Below are positions 20,499-30,874 of a stretch of DNA of 64,000 nucleotides, one piece after another; within the stretch, counting starts at the first letter, position 1; each line of letters starts with the position of its first letter. Where the stretch lies: contig NC_079511.1 of assembly GCF_000801105.2 (NCBI RefSeq), positions 17,197,792-17,261,791 on the forward strand, given 5' to 3'. A program made the translations under genes and the position numbers. This stretch comes from Raphanus sativus. Taxonomy: Eukaryota; Streptophyta; Magnoliopsida; Brassicales; Brassicaceae. The notes under the pieces were generated by a model that was not told the origin of the DNA, ran no database searches, and saw nothing but the letters and a program-made list of their open reading frames with translations.

Positions 20499-22880
20499 CT
20501 ACATGATTGGTATTCTCCAATCCTCTCTCCCAATGATTTTGTCATGAAGAGATGAGGGCGGTTCTTGTTCAGGTCCCTGAGTGTCTTGACCTGATGTCAT
20601 ATTGCCCCCGAAGATATTGTTCGGATTAGGCTCAAAGGAGTCTGAATTCTGAGGAATATCCCCAGTTCTGGTGTTGTTCTCCGGAGTCTGGGTCGTTTCT
20701 TCGGATGTGCTTTCAAAAGCAGAGCAATTTCTGGTCCTAGCTGCGCAGACAGGTAAATCCGAGGTCTGGATCTTGCCCCCGGAGGTATGCTTTTTGAAGC
20801 TACGAATTCTGGTTTTCGGGAACCAGTACATTGTGAGAACTTGGGTCGCTACCGTCTGGGGGTAGCTACCTTCCGTTTGCTCTTTTGGCTTGCTATCGAT
20901 CTCAGCTTTGGTAGCTATGTCGATACTTAGTTTTTCGATTCCCTCTACGGGTATGATCCGTTTTACGAGGGGGTCTGATATTGACGCTAGAGCAGCCAAC
21001 GCGTCTGCTGAGGAGTTCTCTCCTCGTGGGATCCTTGTTAGTTCAAATCTGTTGAACTGCTTAGTGAGGTTCCAGACAACTTCGAGGTATGCCCCCATTC
21101 TTTCGTCCCTTGTTTCATACTCGCCGTGGAACTGGCTAGCTACTAGCTGTGGATCACTATAAGCGTTCAGCTCTCGAATTCCGAGGCTTAGGGCGAGTTT
21201 TAATCCTGCAATTAATGCTTCATATTCAGCCTCGTTATTAGAAGCGCTGAATCCAAGCCTGTAGGATTGTTCGATGGTTTCTCCAGCTGAGGAGGTCAGC
21301 CTTAGACCTATGCCGGAACCTTGTCTTGACGAGGCTCCGTCAACGTACAGACTCCACTTCGTAGCTTTCGTTTCCAAGTCTAGTTGTTCGGAAGCTAGCT
21401 CGATTATGAAATCGGCAAGGACCTGAGCTTTTGCTGCTGCTCGAGGTCTATACTCGATATCGTATTCACTGAGCTCTATTGCCCATTTAGCTAATCGTCC
21501 TGATTGGCTAGGGCTGTGCAAAATTGTTCGCAATGGTTGTGAAGTCGTTACGACGATTGAGTGCGATTGGAAATAAGGTCGCAATTTTCTGGCAGCTGTT
21601 ACGACAGCTAGAGCTAGTTTTTCCATAGTAGGGTATCTAGTTTCGGCGTCTATCAGACCCTTACTGGTATAATAGACAGGTCTTTGCTCGTTTTGCTCTT
21701 CTCGTACCAGCACACCACTAACTGCAGCGGTTGACACAGCGAGGTACAGATACAGTGGTTCTCCCATTACTGGTTTGGCCAAGATGGGAGGTTCGGAGAG
21801 GTAAGCTTTCAATTGCTTGAAGGTTTCCTCGCACTTCTCGTCCCATAAGAACTTCTTATTATTTTTTAGAAGTTTGTAGAATGGGAGGCACTTATCGGTG
21901 GACCTGGATATGAATCGATTTAATGCTGCGATTCGTCCAGTCAATCTCTGTACCTCTCTGGTTGTCTTAGGTGACTGCATTTCCAGAAAGGTAGCTATCT
22001 GTTTCGGGTTGGCTTCGATGCATCTTTCGGTTACGAGGTAGCCGAGAAACTCCCCTAAAGGTACCCCGAAGGTGCACTTGGCAGGGTTGAGCTTCATATC
22101 GTATTTGTTGAGGATATCGAAGCGTTCCCTTAGGTGGGAAATGTAATTTTCTCCAACTGAGGATTTGACTAGCATATCGTCAATATAGACCTCCATGTTT
22201 TTCCCGAGCTGGCCAGCGAACATTTTATTCACTAGCCTTTGATAGGTAGCTCCTGCGTTCTTTAAACCGAATGGTATGACCTTATAGCAATAGGTCCCTC
22301 GTTCAGTTATGAATGCGGTTTTCTCTTGATCGTCGGGATCCATCATGATTTGATTGTACCTTGAAAAGACATCCATGAAGGACATGAGCTGGTGGCCAGC
22401 AGTGGCCTCGACCAAACGATCGATGTGAGGTAACGGGAAGCTGTCTTTGGGAAAAGCTTTATTTAGGTCGGTGAAATCTACGCAGATTCTCCATTTCCCA
22501 TTCTTCTTTTTTACTACTACTGGATTAGCTAGCCAGTCGGGGTAATGTACCTCTCGAATGGACCCAGCTTTCGTAAGTCGGTCGACCTCGTCGTTAACAG
22601 CTTGTGCCTTTTCTAGGCCTAGCTTGCGACGCTTTTGTTTGATCGGTTTGAAAGTGGGGTCTACATTAAGCTTGTGAGTAGTGCCGTCGGCGTTTATACC
22701 CTTCTTGTCACTAGTGGTCCATGCAAATGTTCTGACGTTGTTTTTTAGAAAGTCAATTAGCTCCTTCTTAGTCTCGTGAGGTAGCTCAGATCCGATACTC
22801 ACTTGTTTTTCAGGATTTGATTCGTCGATACTAACTTGCTCGGTGAGGATTTTAGGGGGACCTCGAATATTCTGTTGCAT
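20499..22880 (-). CDS. RT and two RNase H domains of B, 793 codons
   Basis: Longest open frame of the window. About residues 115-340 are RT: VVVKKKNGKWRICVDF, FMDVFSRYNQ (Asp about 170), VYIDDMLVKS (Asp-Asp about 234-235). About 370-480 is the gypsy RNase H, degenerate: LAVSTAAVSGVL replaces the TDAS-type active site and TTSQPL the later TDH. About 505-640 is a second RNase H with LYVDGASS, NNEAEYEALIAG, YSDPQLVASQ and NSSADALAALAS. This dual arrangement is the mark of the Tat clade. It ends shortly after a linker, before integrase. It is in frame with protease across the single TAG at 22908; ATG at 22880 is nine codons after that stop. KAFPKDSF replaces the KACPKDSF of A and D. Confidence 0.85.
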   Translation of the reverse strand: MQQNIRGPPKILTEQVSIDESNPEKQVSIGSELPHETKKELIDFLKNNVRTFAWTTSDKKGINADGTTHKLNVDPTFKPIKQKRRKLGLEKAQAVNDEVDRLTKAGSIREVHYPDWLANPVVVKKKNGKWRICVDFTDLNKAFPKDSFPLPHIDRLVEATAGHQLMSFMDVFSRYNQIMMDPDDQEKTAFITERGTYCYKVIPFGLKNAGATYQRLVNKMFAGQLGKNMEVYIDDMLVKSSVGENYISHLRERFDILNKYDMKLNPAKCTFGVPLGEFLGYLVTERCIEANPKQIATFLEMQSPKTTREVQRLTGRIAALNRFISRSTDKCLPFYKLLKNNKKFLWDEKCEETFKQLKAYLSEPPILAKPVMGEPLYLYLAVSTAAVSGVLVREEQNEQRPVYYTSKGLIDAETRYPTMEKLALAVVTAARKLRPYFQSHSIVVTTSQPLRTILHSPSQSGRLAKWAIELSEYDIEYRPRAAAKAQVLADFIIELASEQLDLETKATKWSLYVDGASSRQGSGIGLRLTSSAGETIEQSYRLGFSASNNEAEYEALIAGLKLALSLGIRELNAYSDPQLVASQFHGEYETRDERMGAYLEVVWNLTKQFNRFELTRIPRGENSSADALAALASISDPLVKRIIPVEGIEKLSIDIATKAEIDSKPKEQTEGSYPQTVATQVLTMYWFPKTRIRSFKKHTSGGKIQTSDLPVCAARTRNCSAFESTSEETTQTPENNTRTGDIPQNSDSFEPNPNNIFGGNMTSGQDTQGPEQEPPSSLHDKIIGREDWRIPIM

Positions 22881-22898
22881 CTCACGACCCTCTTGGAT

Positions 22899-22916
22899 CT
22901 GTAATTGCTATTGGGG
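22899..22916 (-). promoter_or_regulatory. Readthrough-type stop codon, CAA-TAG-CAA-TTA (B)
   Basis: The protease frame ends at TAG (22908-22910), and the same frame continues open into RT. The flanking CAA before and CAATTA after equal the known tobacco mosaic virus leaky-stop context. Kept in C (33313-33315) and D (49611-49613); in A the hexamer is kept. In C and D the downstream ATG is ATA, which argues against re-initiation. Confidence 0.75.
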
Positions 22917-23489
22917 CGATTCTTTAAGAATTTCGAATCCTCCCAGGTAACAGATCCCGGAGATATTTTGGTTACCGTGCACGGTAGCTATCCCTTCAGG
23001 TGTCGGGAACTTCACACATTGGTGGTAAATTGAAGCTACTGCTTTCATCTTATGGATCCAAAGTCTTCCTAGGATCGCATGGAACGGGGAGGGTCTGTCG
23101 ATGACTACGAAGTTCGTCATTTTCATGATTCCGCCAGCTATAATTGGGAGTTTGATAGTTCCCAACGAGGTAGTTGTTTCTCCGGAAAAGCCTATGAGAC
23201 TAGCCTTCTGGTCGATGATTTCGTACTCGTCTATTTCCATCCCCTTCAGGGCGCAGTAGAAAATGAGGTCGACGGAGCTCCCGGTGTCTACCATGAGCTT
23301 GGGTACTTCGTACCCTGCGATGTTCAGGGTGACGATCAGGACATCGCCGTGAGGTCTGTCAAGGTTTGACGTCTCACTTTCCCTAAAGGAAATCTTAGTG
23401 TTAGACTCGGGGTTAGAAGTCTTAGTTTGAGTGTTAGACACAGCCTTCCGTACATGAGTTTTAATAGAATTAACAGAGTCTCGACACAT
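22908..23489 (-). CDS. Aspartic protease of B with gag tail
   Basis: An open stretch ending at the readthrough stop. The active site KLMVDTGSSVDLIF lies about 70 residues in, with GFSGETTTSLG (flap region) and HAILGRLWI following; fold and spacing fit retropepsins. It is the C-terminal part of a gag-protease protein; the listed start is only the first ATG after a frame break to gag, not a natural start. Confidence 0.8.
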   Translation of the reverse strand: MCRDSVNSIKTHVRKAVSNTQTKTSNPESNTKISFRESETSNLDRPHGDVLIVTLNIAGYEVPKLMVDTGSSVDLIFYCALKGMEIDEYEIIDQKASLIGFSGETTTSLGTIKLPIIAGGIMKMTNFVVIDRPSPFHAILGRLWIHKMKAVASIYHQCVKFPTPEGIATVHGNQNISGICYLGGFEILKESPQ

Positions 23490-25480
23490 ATCGGATCCTC
23501 CGAGGATGTAGTCTATCCTCGAACCGGGGCTCGACTGAGGTAACTGTTTGCTCAGGAGGGCCTCGATTTGTAGGCTTTTCCTTGGGGGAGCTTCCTAAGG
23601 ATCATGTCGACCCTTTTCTTAGGAGCTGGGGGTGGTGAATCGGTCTCTTTTTCAGGAGACCTTTCTCGTTTCAGTGAGGTGTGTCTGGGACCTCTTTTTT
23701 GGTAGGGTAGTGGTTTTTTTTTGAGGTCCACGCCCTTTATTTCTCCGGCTGTTAATTTAGCTGCCAGTTATCGTTGGTGGTTCCAACATTCCTCAGTTGA
23801 GTGTCCTTTCCGATCGTGATAAGAGCAGTGTTTGTTCTCATCATATCCTTTTGACCAGGGGGTTTTGTTTGCTGCGGCGACTGGTTTTTCTTCCTTATCT
23901 TCCTCGATTGCATAGGAATGTTCTCCCTGGGTCCGATTGTTTCGAGAGTTCCCCTTTTTAAGAGGTCCTTTTGCTTCTGAGGCTTCACCTTTCGGGTGAT
24001 TCTGGGGTTTCTTGTGGAGTTTATCCAGTACCGCTGTTTCCTCTTCCAAGGTGACCTAGACGCTTTATGAAGAGCATCGTCGATAGTTGGGGGAGGATTG
24101 AGCGTTAGCTCCGACCAAAGTTCCGATTTATACCAGAGACCTCTTCTGAGAGCCTCGATGGCGACCTGGTCGTTGGGGTTTGAGAGCTTAGTTCTCACTG
24201 CTCTGAATTTTTCGATGTAAGCTCGTAGTGAGTATTGCTTCCACTCCCTGTCTGATTTTCCAGAGGTCAGCCTCGGATGCTTGCTTCAGGATATGAGTCG
24301 AGTATTGCTTCATGAAAGCGTTGCTTAACTGGTCAAAGCTATCTATCGAATTTGGTTCGAGACCAGAGAACCATTCGAGGGCTGTTCCGACTAGATTTTC
24401 GACGAATGTCCTGCAGTAACCTGCTTCGCATTCTTCTTTCGTAAAGTGAGCTTTCACGATAGCTAACCGGAAGGCTCTCAGGTAAGCCTTTGGGTCTGAG
24501 GTCCCGTCGTATTCGGGGATCCTAATTTTTCGGGTATCTCTTATGTAAGAGCCGGCAATTCTGTTAGTGAATGGAGTCCCACAGATCTCCTCGATCAAAC
24601 TCTCGATCTCGGGAGCTGAGCTCGTTGCCTTATGGACTTGAGCACCCAGTTTTTGGAGAGCTGCGTGAGTCCGCTCCATATATCTGCGAATAGCCTCAGG
24701 TCCCTCTAGAGGAAGGACAGTCAGGTCATCGTTAGGTACCTGCCGAACAGGTCCCTGATGGAATCGTGTTCGATCATTTTCCCAAGTGCTCGGTGGGCTG
24801 ATTTGCTCACTGGCTCTTGCATTAATTTGACGAGTTAGGTTAGTGGGGCGAGCTGTAGGATCAGCATCCGTCCTTTGATGTTTGCCCGGACTCGTATTTA
24901 GGTTTCTGGCCCGAAACACCGGAGCTAACGTTCTGCCCCCGGACGGGTCGGATACTCCTTCTCCTGACCTAAGAATAGGTGGTGGAGGAGGTAAGCGAGT
25001 GCTCTAACCAGTAACCTGATCGGACATAGAGCTGGTTGATGCTAGGTTGCTTCCCATAGCACTGGTGAGGGGTGGACTAAACGCGGGAGCTGTTCTATGA
25101 GGCGTTTGGAAAACATGTCCCTGTTCTCCTGAACCAGTGTTATCAAAGAAAAAGTCTAGACGTCCTCGAGGGAACGAGGGGTCAGTTATTCGATCTTGGA
25201 AGGTAACTCCTGAGCCATGATGTTGCGGTAGTTGGGTTGTTGCTATTAGAGATCTAGTGATCTCTTCGAATCATTGCTGCCGAGCGGCTAGTTGTTGCAT
25301 GGTACGCTCGCTTTCCTGAGCTTTGTCTACCAACGCATCATCATGCGACGGATCTCAGAGAGCTGAGCCTCTGTCTGGTTCGGAGCAGGTTGATGTTGAG
25401 GGGTAACAAGGGCTGGCAGCCCTGGATCGATCCCACTGGAGGTTCTCGTGTTGGCTGCTCCAGCACTGTTCATCGAGATA
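23490..25480 (-). pseudogene. Gag of B with frameshifts
   Basis: Minus-strand pieces in three frames. The capsid-type retrotransposon gag region (24919-24188) has IPEYDGTSDPKAYLRAF, GYCRTFVENLVGTALEWF and SFDQLSNAFMKQY; a linker follows; the nucleocapsid (24049-23768) has a CSYHDRKGHSTEEC knuckle of the form CX2HX4HX4C, usual for this clade. At least two frameshifts (near 24190 and 24050) and a break before 23489 separate them. The N-terminal part near 25460 follows the ATG repeats. Confidence 0.82.
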
Positions 25481-25690
25481 CTGTTCATCGAGATACTGTT
25501 CATCGAGATACCGTTCTTCCAGTACTGTTCATCCGAGTACTGTTCATCGGGATACTGTTCATTGAGATACTGTTCATCGAGATACTGTTCATCGAGATAC
25601 TGTTGATCGAGATACTGTTCATCCGAGTACTGTTCATCGGGATACTGTTTATCGGGATACTATTCATCGTGACACTATTCAGTGGTTAGA
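25466..25690 (-). repeat. 15-bp ATG-bearing repeats at gag start of B
   Basis: About fifteen units of ATGAACAGTATCTCG (minus strand), encoding MNSIS. The three units next to gag are in frame with it; farther out a 14-bp unit shifts the frame. Confidence 0.88.
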
Positions 25691-25754
25691 TGGATTTGTT
25701 GTCTGATCGACTGGATTCATCCTTAAGTTGGAGTAAGGGATTCTGTTGTTTTTT

Positions 25755-25772
25755 CCCCACAGACGGCGCCAA
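25755..25772 (-). promoter_or_regulatory. Primer binding site of B
   Basis: Minus strand TGGCGCCGTCTGTGGGG just inside the 5' LTR. TGGCGCCGT is complementary to the 3' end of plant tRNA-Asp. Confidence 0.8.
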
Positions 25773-25773
25773 T

Positions 25774-26343
25774 TGTGAGGGATTAAACTCACCTACTGAT
25801 TTTAGGTCAGGTTAAGGTTTGAAGAAAGATAAGGGAAATATAACGTGGGCTGAATCCCGTAAGAACTTATAGAATGAATGATGATTTTATTGATGATTTT
25901 TGTAAAGAACTGATTACAATAAATGTTTCTGATGATTACAAAGAAAGTAAAGTATTTTGAGAGCTTATGCGTAAGAAGTTGAATTGTGTGTCCTTTGATC
26001 ATTGTTTGATGTCTTCTTTAAATATCCTCAGGCCCCCTTTGGTTGCTACCAACTGGTTTCCGAGATCTCCTCCGTGATTTAAGGGATTTGTAACAGCTCC
26101 CCTTTGACCGGGTCATGCGCCTATTTATTTGTCCACGAGCTACCTCTTTGACCGGGTCCTGCGCCTGTTTATTTGTCCACAAGCTGCCTCTTTTCCTCGA
26201 CCTCTCTAATGAACATCTTCAGCTCACAGCCTCCGGCTCTGTCTTAGCTGCTTCTGAGAATTTAATCCATGATGGGCCTATCGCGGCCCGTTATCATTTC
26301 TTGTTGTTTATTACTAGCTAGAGGGTCATATTTGGGCCCAACA
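25774..26343 (-). repeat. 5' LTR of B
   Basis: 570 bp, followed by the GATAT duplication. A TATA-like ATATTTAAAG lies at 26016-26025 on the minus strand (CTATTTAAAG at 17268 in the other LTR). Confidence 0.95.
26016..26025 (-). promoter_or_regulatory. TATA-like box of B 5' LTR
   Basis: Minus strand ATATTTAAAG, in the middle of the LTR, with about 240 bp left for R and U5. The same box is CTATTTAAAG in C (36283-36292) and D (52379-52388). Confidence 0.5.
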
Positions 26344-26348
26344 GATAT

Positions 26349-27116
26349 GACGACCATCAAGCCTTGATGTAAAACTAGCTCTTTCTATGGCTCCTTGGCT
26401 GGAGGCAAAGCGGCGGTTTGCCCGGCATTTGGGCAGGGTTGGTCATACTTTTGGTTGGTTCGTAGCTTTTCCGTAGGAACTCCATGGAATTCACTGAGTA
26501 CTCAAAAGGCGTTCTCTAGCTATTCTACCACCTAGATGCTAGAACCTAGGAAGAAAGGTGGTTCCATTGTTACCTCTTAAGTATCACATGGTACGCGTGC
26601 AGTATTCCTAGGAACTCTTCTTCTGGTTCCTCCTTTGGAATTTGTTGAAGTCGCAAACCAGGAAGAGAGGTGATGTCCCTTGCTTGAGAACCTTTCTCCT
26701 TGTTACATGGGACAGAGTTGTGATACTGGACGTGTTCCTGGTGTCTAGATCCTACTAGATTGTTGCCAGTAGGTCGCCCGTCGATATTTGATGTTAGTGA
26801 TGACTGCTCCTAGACCGGATTCCTAGTCGGGATCGTCAACTCCAAATCTGTAGAGGCCTGATTTGCATTGGAGACCCAAAACTAGCAGGGACCAGAGACT
26901 ATAGGGATTTGATTCCTGTTTGGGACCTGGAACCAGCAAGGACCAAAGAATGTAGAGGTCTGTTTCAAGGGTCGGACATGGAACCGGAAGGAACCAGAGA
27001 CCGTAGGGGTCTGATTTGTGGTTTAGGTCCGAGATCCGCAGGGAATAATAGGACCTCATAGGTAGTTCCTGCGTAGAACCTTACTGCTGCTGTTAACATA
27101 GTGTTATCCCCTCTAG
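26349..27116. other. Middle piece of J with GGACC repeats
   Basis: No gene. 26830-27050 carries about four units of roughly 57 bp (GGACCTGGAACCAGCAAGGACC..AGAG). It ends in TCTAG, the target duplication of C. Confidence 0.55.
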
Positions 27117-27625
27117 TGTGAGGGACTAAACTCACTACCTAGTTTTTAGGTCAGGTTAAGATTAAAAGGAAGATAACGTGGGCTGAATCCCGTAAGAACT
27201 TATAAGATGAATGATGATTTTATTGATGATTTTGGGTAAAGAATATGTTTACAAAGATGTTTATACTGTTTACAAAGAAAGTAAAGTATTTGCGAGCTTG
27301 TGTGTGAAACGGGTTCCAATCCCTTTTTCTTGATTGATTTTCTCTTTAAATAGCCTCAGGCTCCGTCAGTTGCTACCAACAGGTTCCCGAGATCCCCTCC
27401 GTGATTTGAGAGATTTGTAACAGCTCCCCTTTGACCGGGTCCTGCGCCTGTTTACTTGTCAACGAGCTGCCTCTTTTCCTTGACCTCTCTGATGAACATC
27501 TCCAGCTCACAGCCTCCGGATCTGACTTAGCTGTTTTTGAAGATTGAATTCATGATGGGCCTTTCGCAGCCCGTTATCATTTCTTATTGTCTATCACTAG
27601 CTAAGGTCTCATATTTGGGCCCACA
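27117..27625 (-). repeat. 3' LTR of C, short subtype
   Basis: 509 bp; lacks the 43-bp tandem duplication present in B, D and E. Confidence 0.94.
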
Positions 27626-27642
27626 GTTGCCCCCAGCTTTCG
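27626..27642 (-). promoter_or_regulatory. Polypurine tract of C
   Basis: Minus strand AAAGCTGGGGGCAAC beside the 3' LTR. Confidence 0.8.
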
Positions 27643-27750
27643 AGATAAGATTCTTTATCTGGGAAGCTAGACCTAGCCGCCGGTATCAATCTTTTTGTTG
27701 AGATCTCGAGCAACAGTTATCTTTATTGAAGATTTCCTTTGCTTAATCTG

Positions 27751-28041
27751 ATGGCTACGATTGCGTATGAAAAGGCGCAAGTATCCGACTTCTCGGCCAG
27801 CAAGCTTCCCATTCCTCAATTCTCAGAGAGTTCAGGTACTTTCGAGATTAACATGTTTAATCTATCTTTTTCCGGAGAGTATGGTTCTAACTTAGGTTTT
27901 GTGGGCCCTGATTCAGCTCCAGTCGAGACGTCCCAGATGGGCGATGACAAGGAGGCAGATGAGGGAGATCCAGCCAAAGAAAGTGATCCAGTCGAGGGAG
28001 ACAAGGATGTCGGGATTAGCTCCCGTGATAATGATGTCTAA
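27751..28041 (+). CDS. Antisense ORF beside 3' LTR of C, 96 aa
   Basis: Same length and start as in B and D. Differences from B include Leu to Ser, Ile to Leu, Leu to Phe, Ser to Pro and Thr to Lys changes; the acidic tail is kept. No domain recognised. Confidence 0.5.
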   Translation: MATIAYEKAQVSDFSASKLPIPQFSESSGTFEINMFNLSFSGEYGSNLGFVGPDSAPVETSQMGDDKEADEGDPAKESDPVEGDKDVGISSRDNDV

Positions 28042-28489
28042 GAGCTGCGGCTCTTTTTGAATTGTAATGTTGCTTTTCATAACTTCTGCCCAATGGGCTT
28101 TGTTTACGTTTCAGACTTATAGCCTGAGGAGGCTTTTAAACCTTGACTTGTTTTAGGGTCTTCTGAACCCTCGTTAGCCTGGGGAGGCTTTTAAACCCTT
28201 TTATTCAAATTTCGGTTTTGTTTTTCGTATTAAGTCATTTGACTTGGTTTGATCGTTTCTTGGATGAGATTGACTTTTGTCAAGTGGTAGTTTCGGTTAG
28301 GACATGTATCGTGATTATTAGATACAATTTCCAATGACTTATCAGGTCTCGAAGATTTCGAGTACATTCGATTACGAGGATCCTTAGAAGGAGTTCCTGA
28401 AACATTGAGATTAGCTCCGGGTTTTTAGGAACTTGAGCTACTCTGAAGACCTTAGGAGGGGGTTCATGGGAACCTGAATTCGTTTGTGG

Positions 28490-29262
28490 GATTTTAAGAC
28501 CCATTGAAGTTTGCTTAGGATTTTAAGACCTTTTGAGATTTGATAAGGATTTTAAGACCTTTTGGGATTTGATAAGGATTTTAAGACCTTTAGTGGTTTC
28601 TAAGGATTTTTAAGACCTTAGATTTAGGTTTGTCGAAGTTTGGTTTCGCCTGAAGGATTTTAAGACCTTCGAGGTTACTAAGGATTTTAAGACCTTCGGT
28701 CCAGGTTCGTGGAGACCTGAGTTTGTTGGAAGGATTTTAAAACCTTCGAGATTACTGTGGATTTTAAGACCTTAGGTTCAGGTTGACGGAGACCTGAATT
28801 TGTTCGAAGGGTTTTAAGACCTTAGGTTCAGGTTCACGGAGACCTGAATTTATTCGAAAGGTTTTAAGACCTTAGGTTCAGGTTCACGGAGACCTAAATT
28901 TATTCGAAGGGTTTTAAGACCTTAGGTTCAGGTTCACGGAGACCTGAATTTGTTTGAAGGGTTTTAAGACCTTAGGTTCAGGTTCATTGAGAGCTGAATT
29001 TGTTCGAAGGGTTTTAAGACCTTATGTTCAGGTTCATTGAGACCTGAATTTGTTCGAAGGGTTTTAAGACCTTAGGCTCAGGTTCATTAAGACCTGAATT
29101 TGTTCGAAGGATTTTAAGACCTTAGATTCAGGTTCATTGAGACCTGAATTTGTTCGAAGGATTTAAAGACCTTAGGTTCAGGTTCGTAGAGACCTGAGTT
29201 TGTTCGAAGGATTTCAAGACCTTAGGTTCAGGTTCGTAGAGACCTGAATTTGTTAAAAAGTC
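28490..29262. repeat. 3' UTR repeats of C
   Basis: About ten 50-bp units (TTTTAAGACCTTAGGTTCAGG..GAGACCTGAATTTGTTCGAAG) preceded by short GATTTGATAAGG units. Confidence 0.88.
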
Positions 29263-29418
29263 AAGGTATCAAAGATAATTGCTTTATTGATAATAGGATA
29301 CATGGTATCACAATAATCATACAATCGATGTTTGGGCTATATGTTCTCAAACATATGCCCCCTTTCGCCATGGTGTAAATAGTGTTAAAATGAGATTGGG
29401 GTTGCACTCATAACACAA

Positions 29419-29462
29419 TTGCCTACGTACCCAGTCAAGGGGTCAAGCCTAACGTAATTTGA
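29419..29462 (-). other. Conserved TACGTAGGCA module (C copy)
   Basis: Same blocks as in B, 30 bp after the integrase end. Confidence 0.7.
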
Positions 29463-29490
29463 GGAATTTAAGTACCTAATGATAGTAATT

Positions 29491-30716
29491 CTACAGATTT
29501 GTGGCATTCCACGATCTGATTTCAGGTACCTCGGTTCGTACCTTCAGGAGCTTATAGACGCCAGGTCGTACCACGTGGATAATCCGGTAAGGACCTTCCC
29601 AATTGGTCCCTAGTTTTCCAGCATCTGGTTCCTTGGTTCCTTTGAAAACCTTCCTAAGTACTAGGTCACCTACAACGAATTGTCGGGGCCTGACTTTAGA
29701 ATTGTAATGTCGGGCCATTGCTTGCTGATAGTTTTGAATGCGGAGCAAGGCTCGGTCTCGTCGTTCCTCGATTAAATCGAGACTGTCTGATAAGAGCTGA
29801 TCGTTAGCTTCGGGATCAGACGTACAGAGCTCCCGGCAGAAGCTTCCGGTGGAGGTTTCCGCTGGGACGACAGCCTCCATCCCGTAGGCTAAAGAGAAAT
29901 GGGTTTCCTCTGTGGCTTTTCTTAGGGTGGTTCGACATGCCCAAAGTACTTCATGTATCTTTTCAGACCAGGTTTTCTTGTTGGTTCCAAGACGTTTCTT
30001 GAGGTTCGCTAATATTGACTTATTAGCAGCCTCCGCCTGGCCGTTACCTTGAGGTCGTCGAGGTGTTGAGAAGGTAAGGCGGATGTTCCACTTGTCGCAA
30101 AATGCTTTGAAGTCGCGAGAAATGAATTGTCCTCCGTTGTCGGTTACGATCTCATATGGGACACCGTGGCGGCAGACAATGTCTTTCCACACAAATCCTT
30201 CGACTTCGAATCTAGTTATCTGTTGGAAAGCTTCAGCCTCTATCCACTTCGTGAAGTAGTCTGTCAAGACCAAGAGGGAGCGTAGCTTCCTCCTTCCCCT
30301 TCCTGGCGTTATGAGTGGTCCTACGATGTCCATGGACCACTTCATGAACGAGACGGAGAGGATATTAAGGATAGTTTTTCCGCAGGCTGATGTATAATCG
30401 GTGCATGCCTTTGGCATTTATCACATGAAGAGGAGTAAACCTCGCAGTCAGCGATAATGGTGGGCCAGAAATAGCCCTGTCTTTTGATTCGGATAGCTAG
30501 AGCTCTGCCCCCAGGGTGGTTTCCACAGGAGCCGTCGTGCATTTCTTTCATAAGATTGATAGCATCGAGGCCATGGACGCATTTTAGGTAAGGTCCGGAA
30601 ATGCTTCGTTTATGGAGGGCTGACTCGATTATGCAGTATCTTGCGCTTAATGCTTTGAGTTTTCGGGCCTCCCACTTATTGGGGGGGGGGGTCTTACCTT
30701 CCAATATGTACTGCAT
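29491..30716 (-). pseudogene. Integrase of C, catalytic residues present
   Basis: The zinc-finger part (30716-30400) has [18 protein letters not shown] and CDKCQRH complete. A frameshift near 30360 separates it from the core. The core has the DDE set: [17 protein letters not shown], and [11 protein letters not shown] with 35 residues between the second Asp and Glu. The C-terminal GDLVLRKVFKG..WEGPYRII domain is complete to the end at 29491. It inserts element cDNA into chromosomes. One frameshift is the only clear lesion; the finger-to-core joint is also shortened in its ISAPYPF region. Confidence 0.85.
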
Positions 30717-30874
30717 GATCGGTATTCTCCAATCCTCTCTCCCAATGATTTTGTCATGGAATCAACAGAGGAGGCTTGGCCCTAGTGAACAATCAGTAAA
30801 CTATAAGGACCTTCCCACTGGTCTCCTTCAAGCACCATCGGGTCGTAATTCGAGATATGCCCCCATTTGTTCGC

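Larger units (their letters stand above)
17026..26343 (-). mobile_element. Element B: Tat-clade Gypsy retrotransposon
   Basis: Two 570-bp LTRs (TGTGAGGG..GGGCCCAACA), perfect 5-bp target duplication GATAT (17021-17025, 26344-26348), primer site, purine tract and the order gag, protease, RT, RNase H, integrase on the minus strand. The LTRs differ at about 21 of 570 sites (3.7 percent by eye). Gag and integrase are damaged; protease and RT-RNase H remain open. Confidence 0.96.

Noticed and set aside
25390..25689. Plus-strand ORF with FIEILFIEIL repeats (also 35731 and 51598)
   Set aside because: Antisense shadow of the 15-bp gag-start repeats; the membrane-like look is an accident of the unit.
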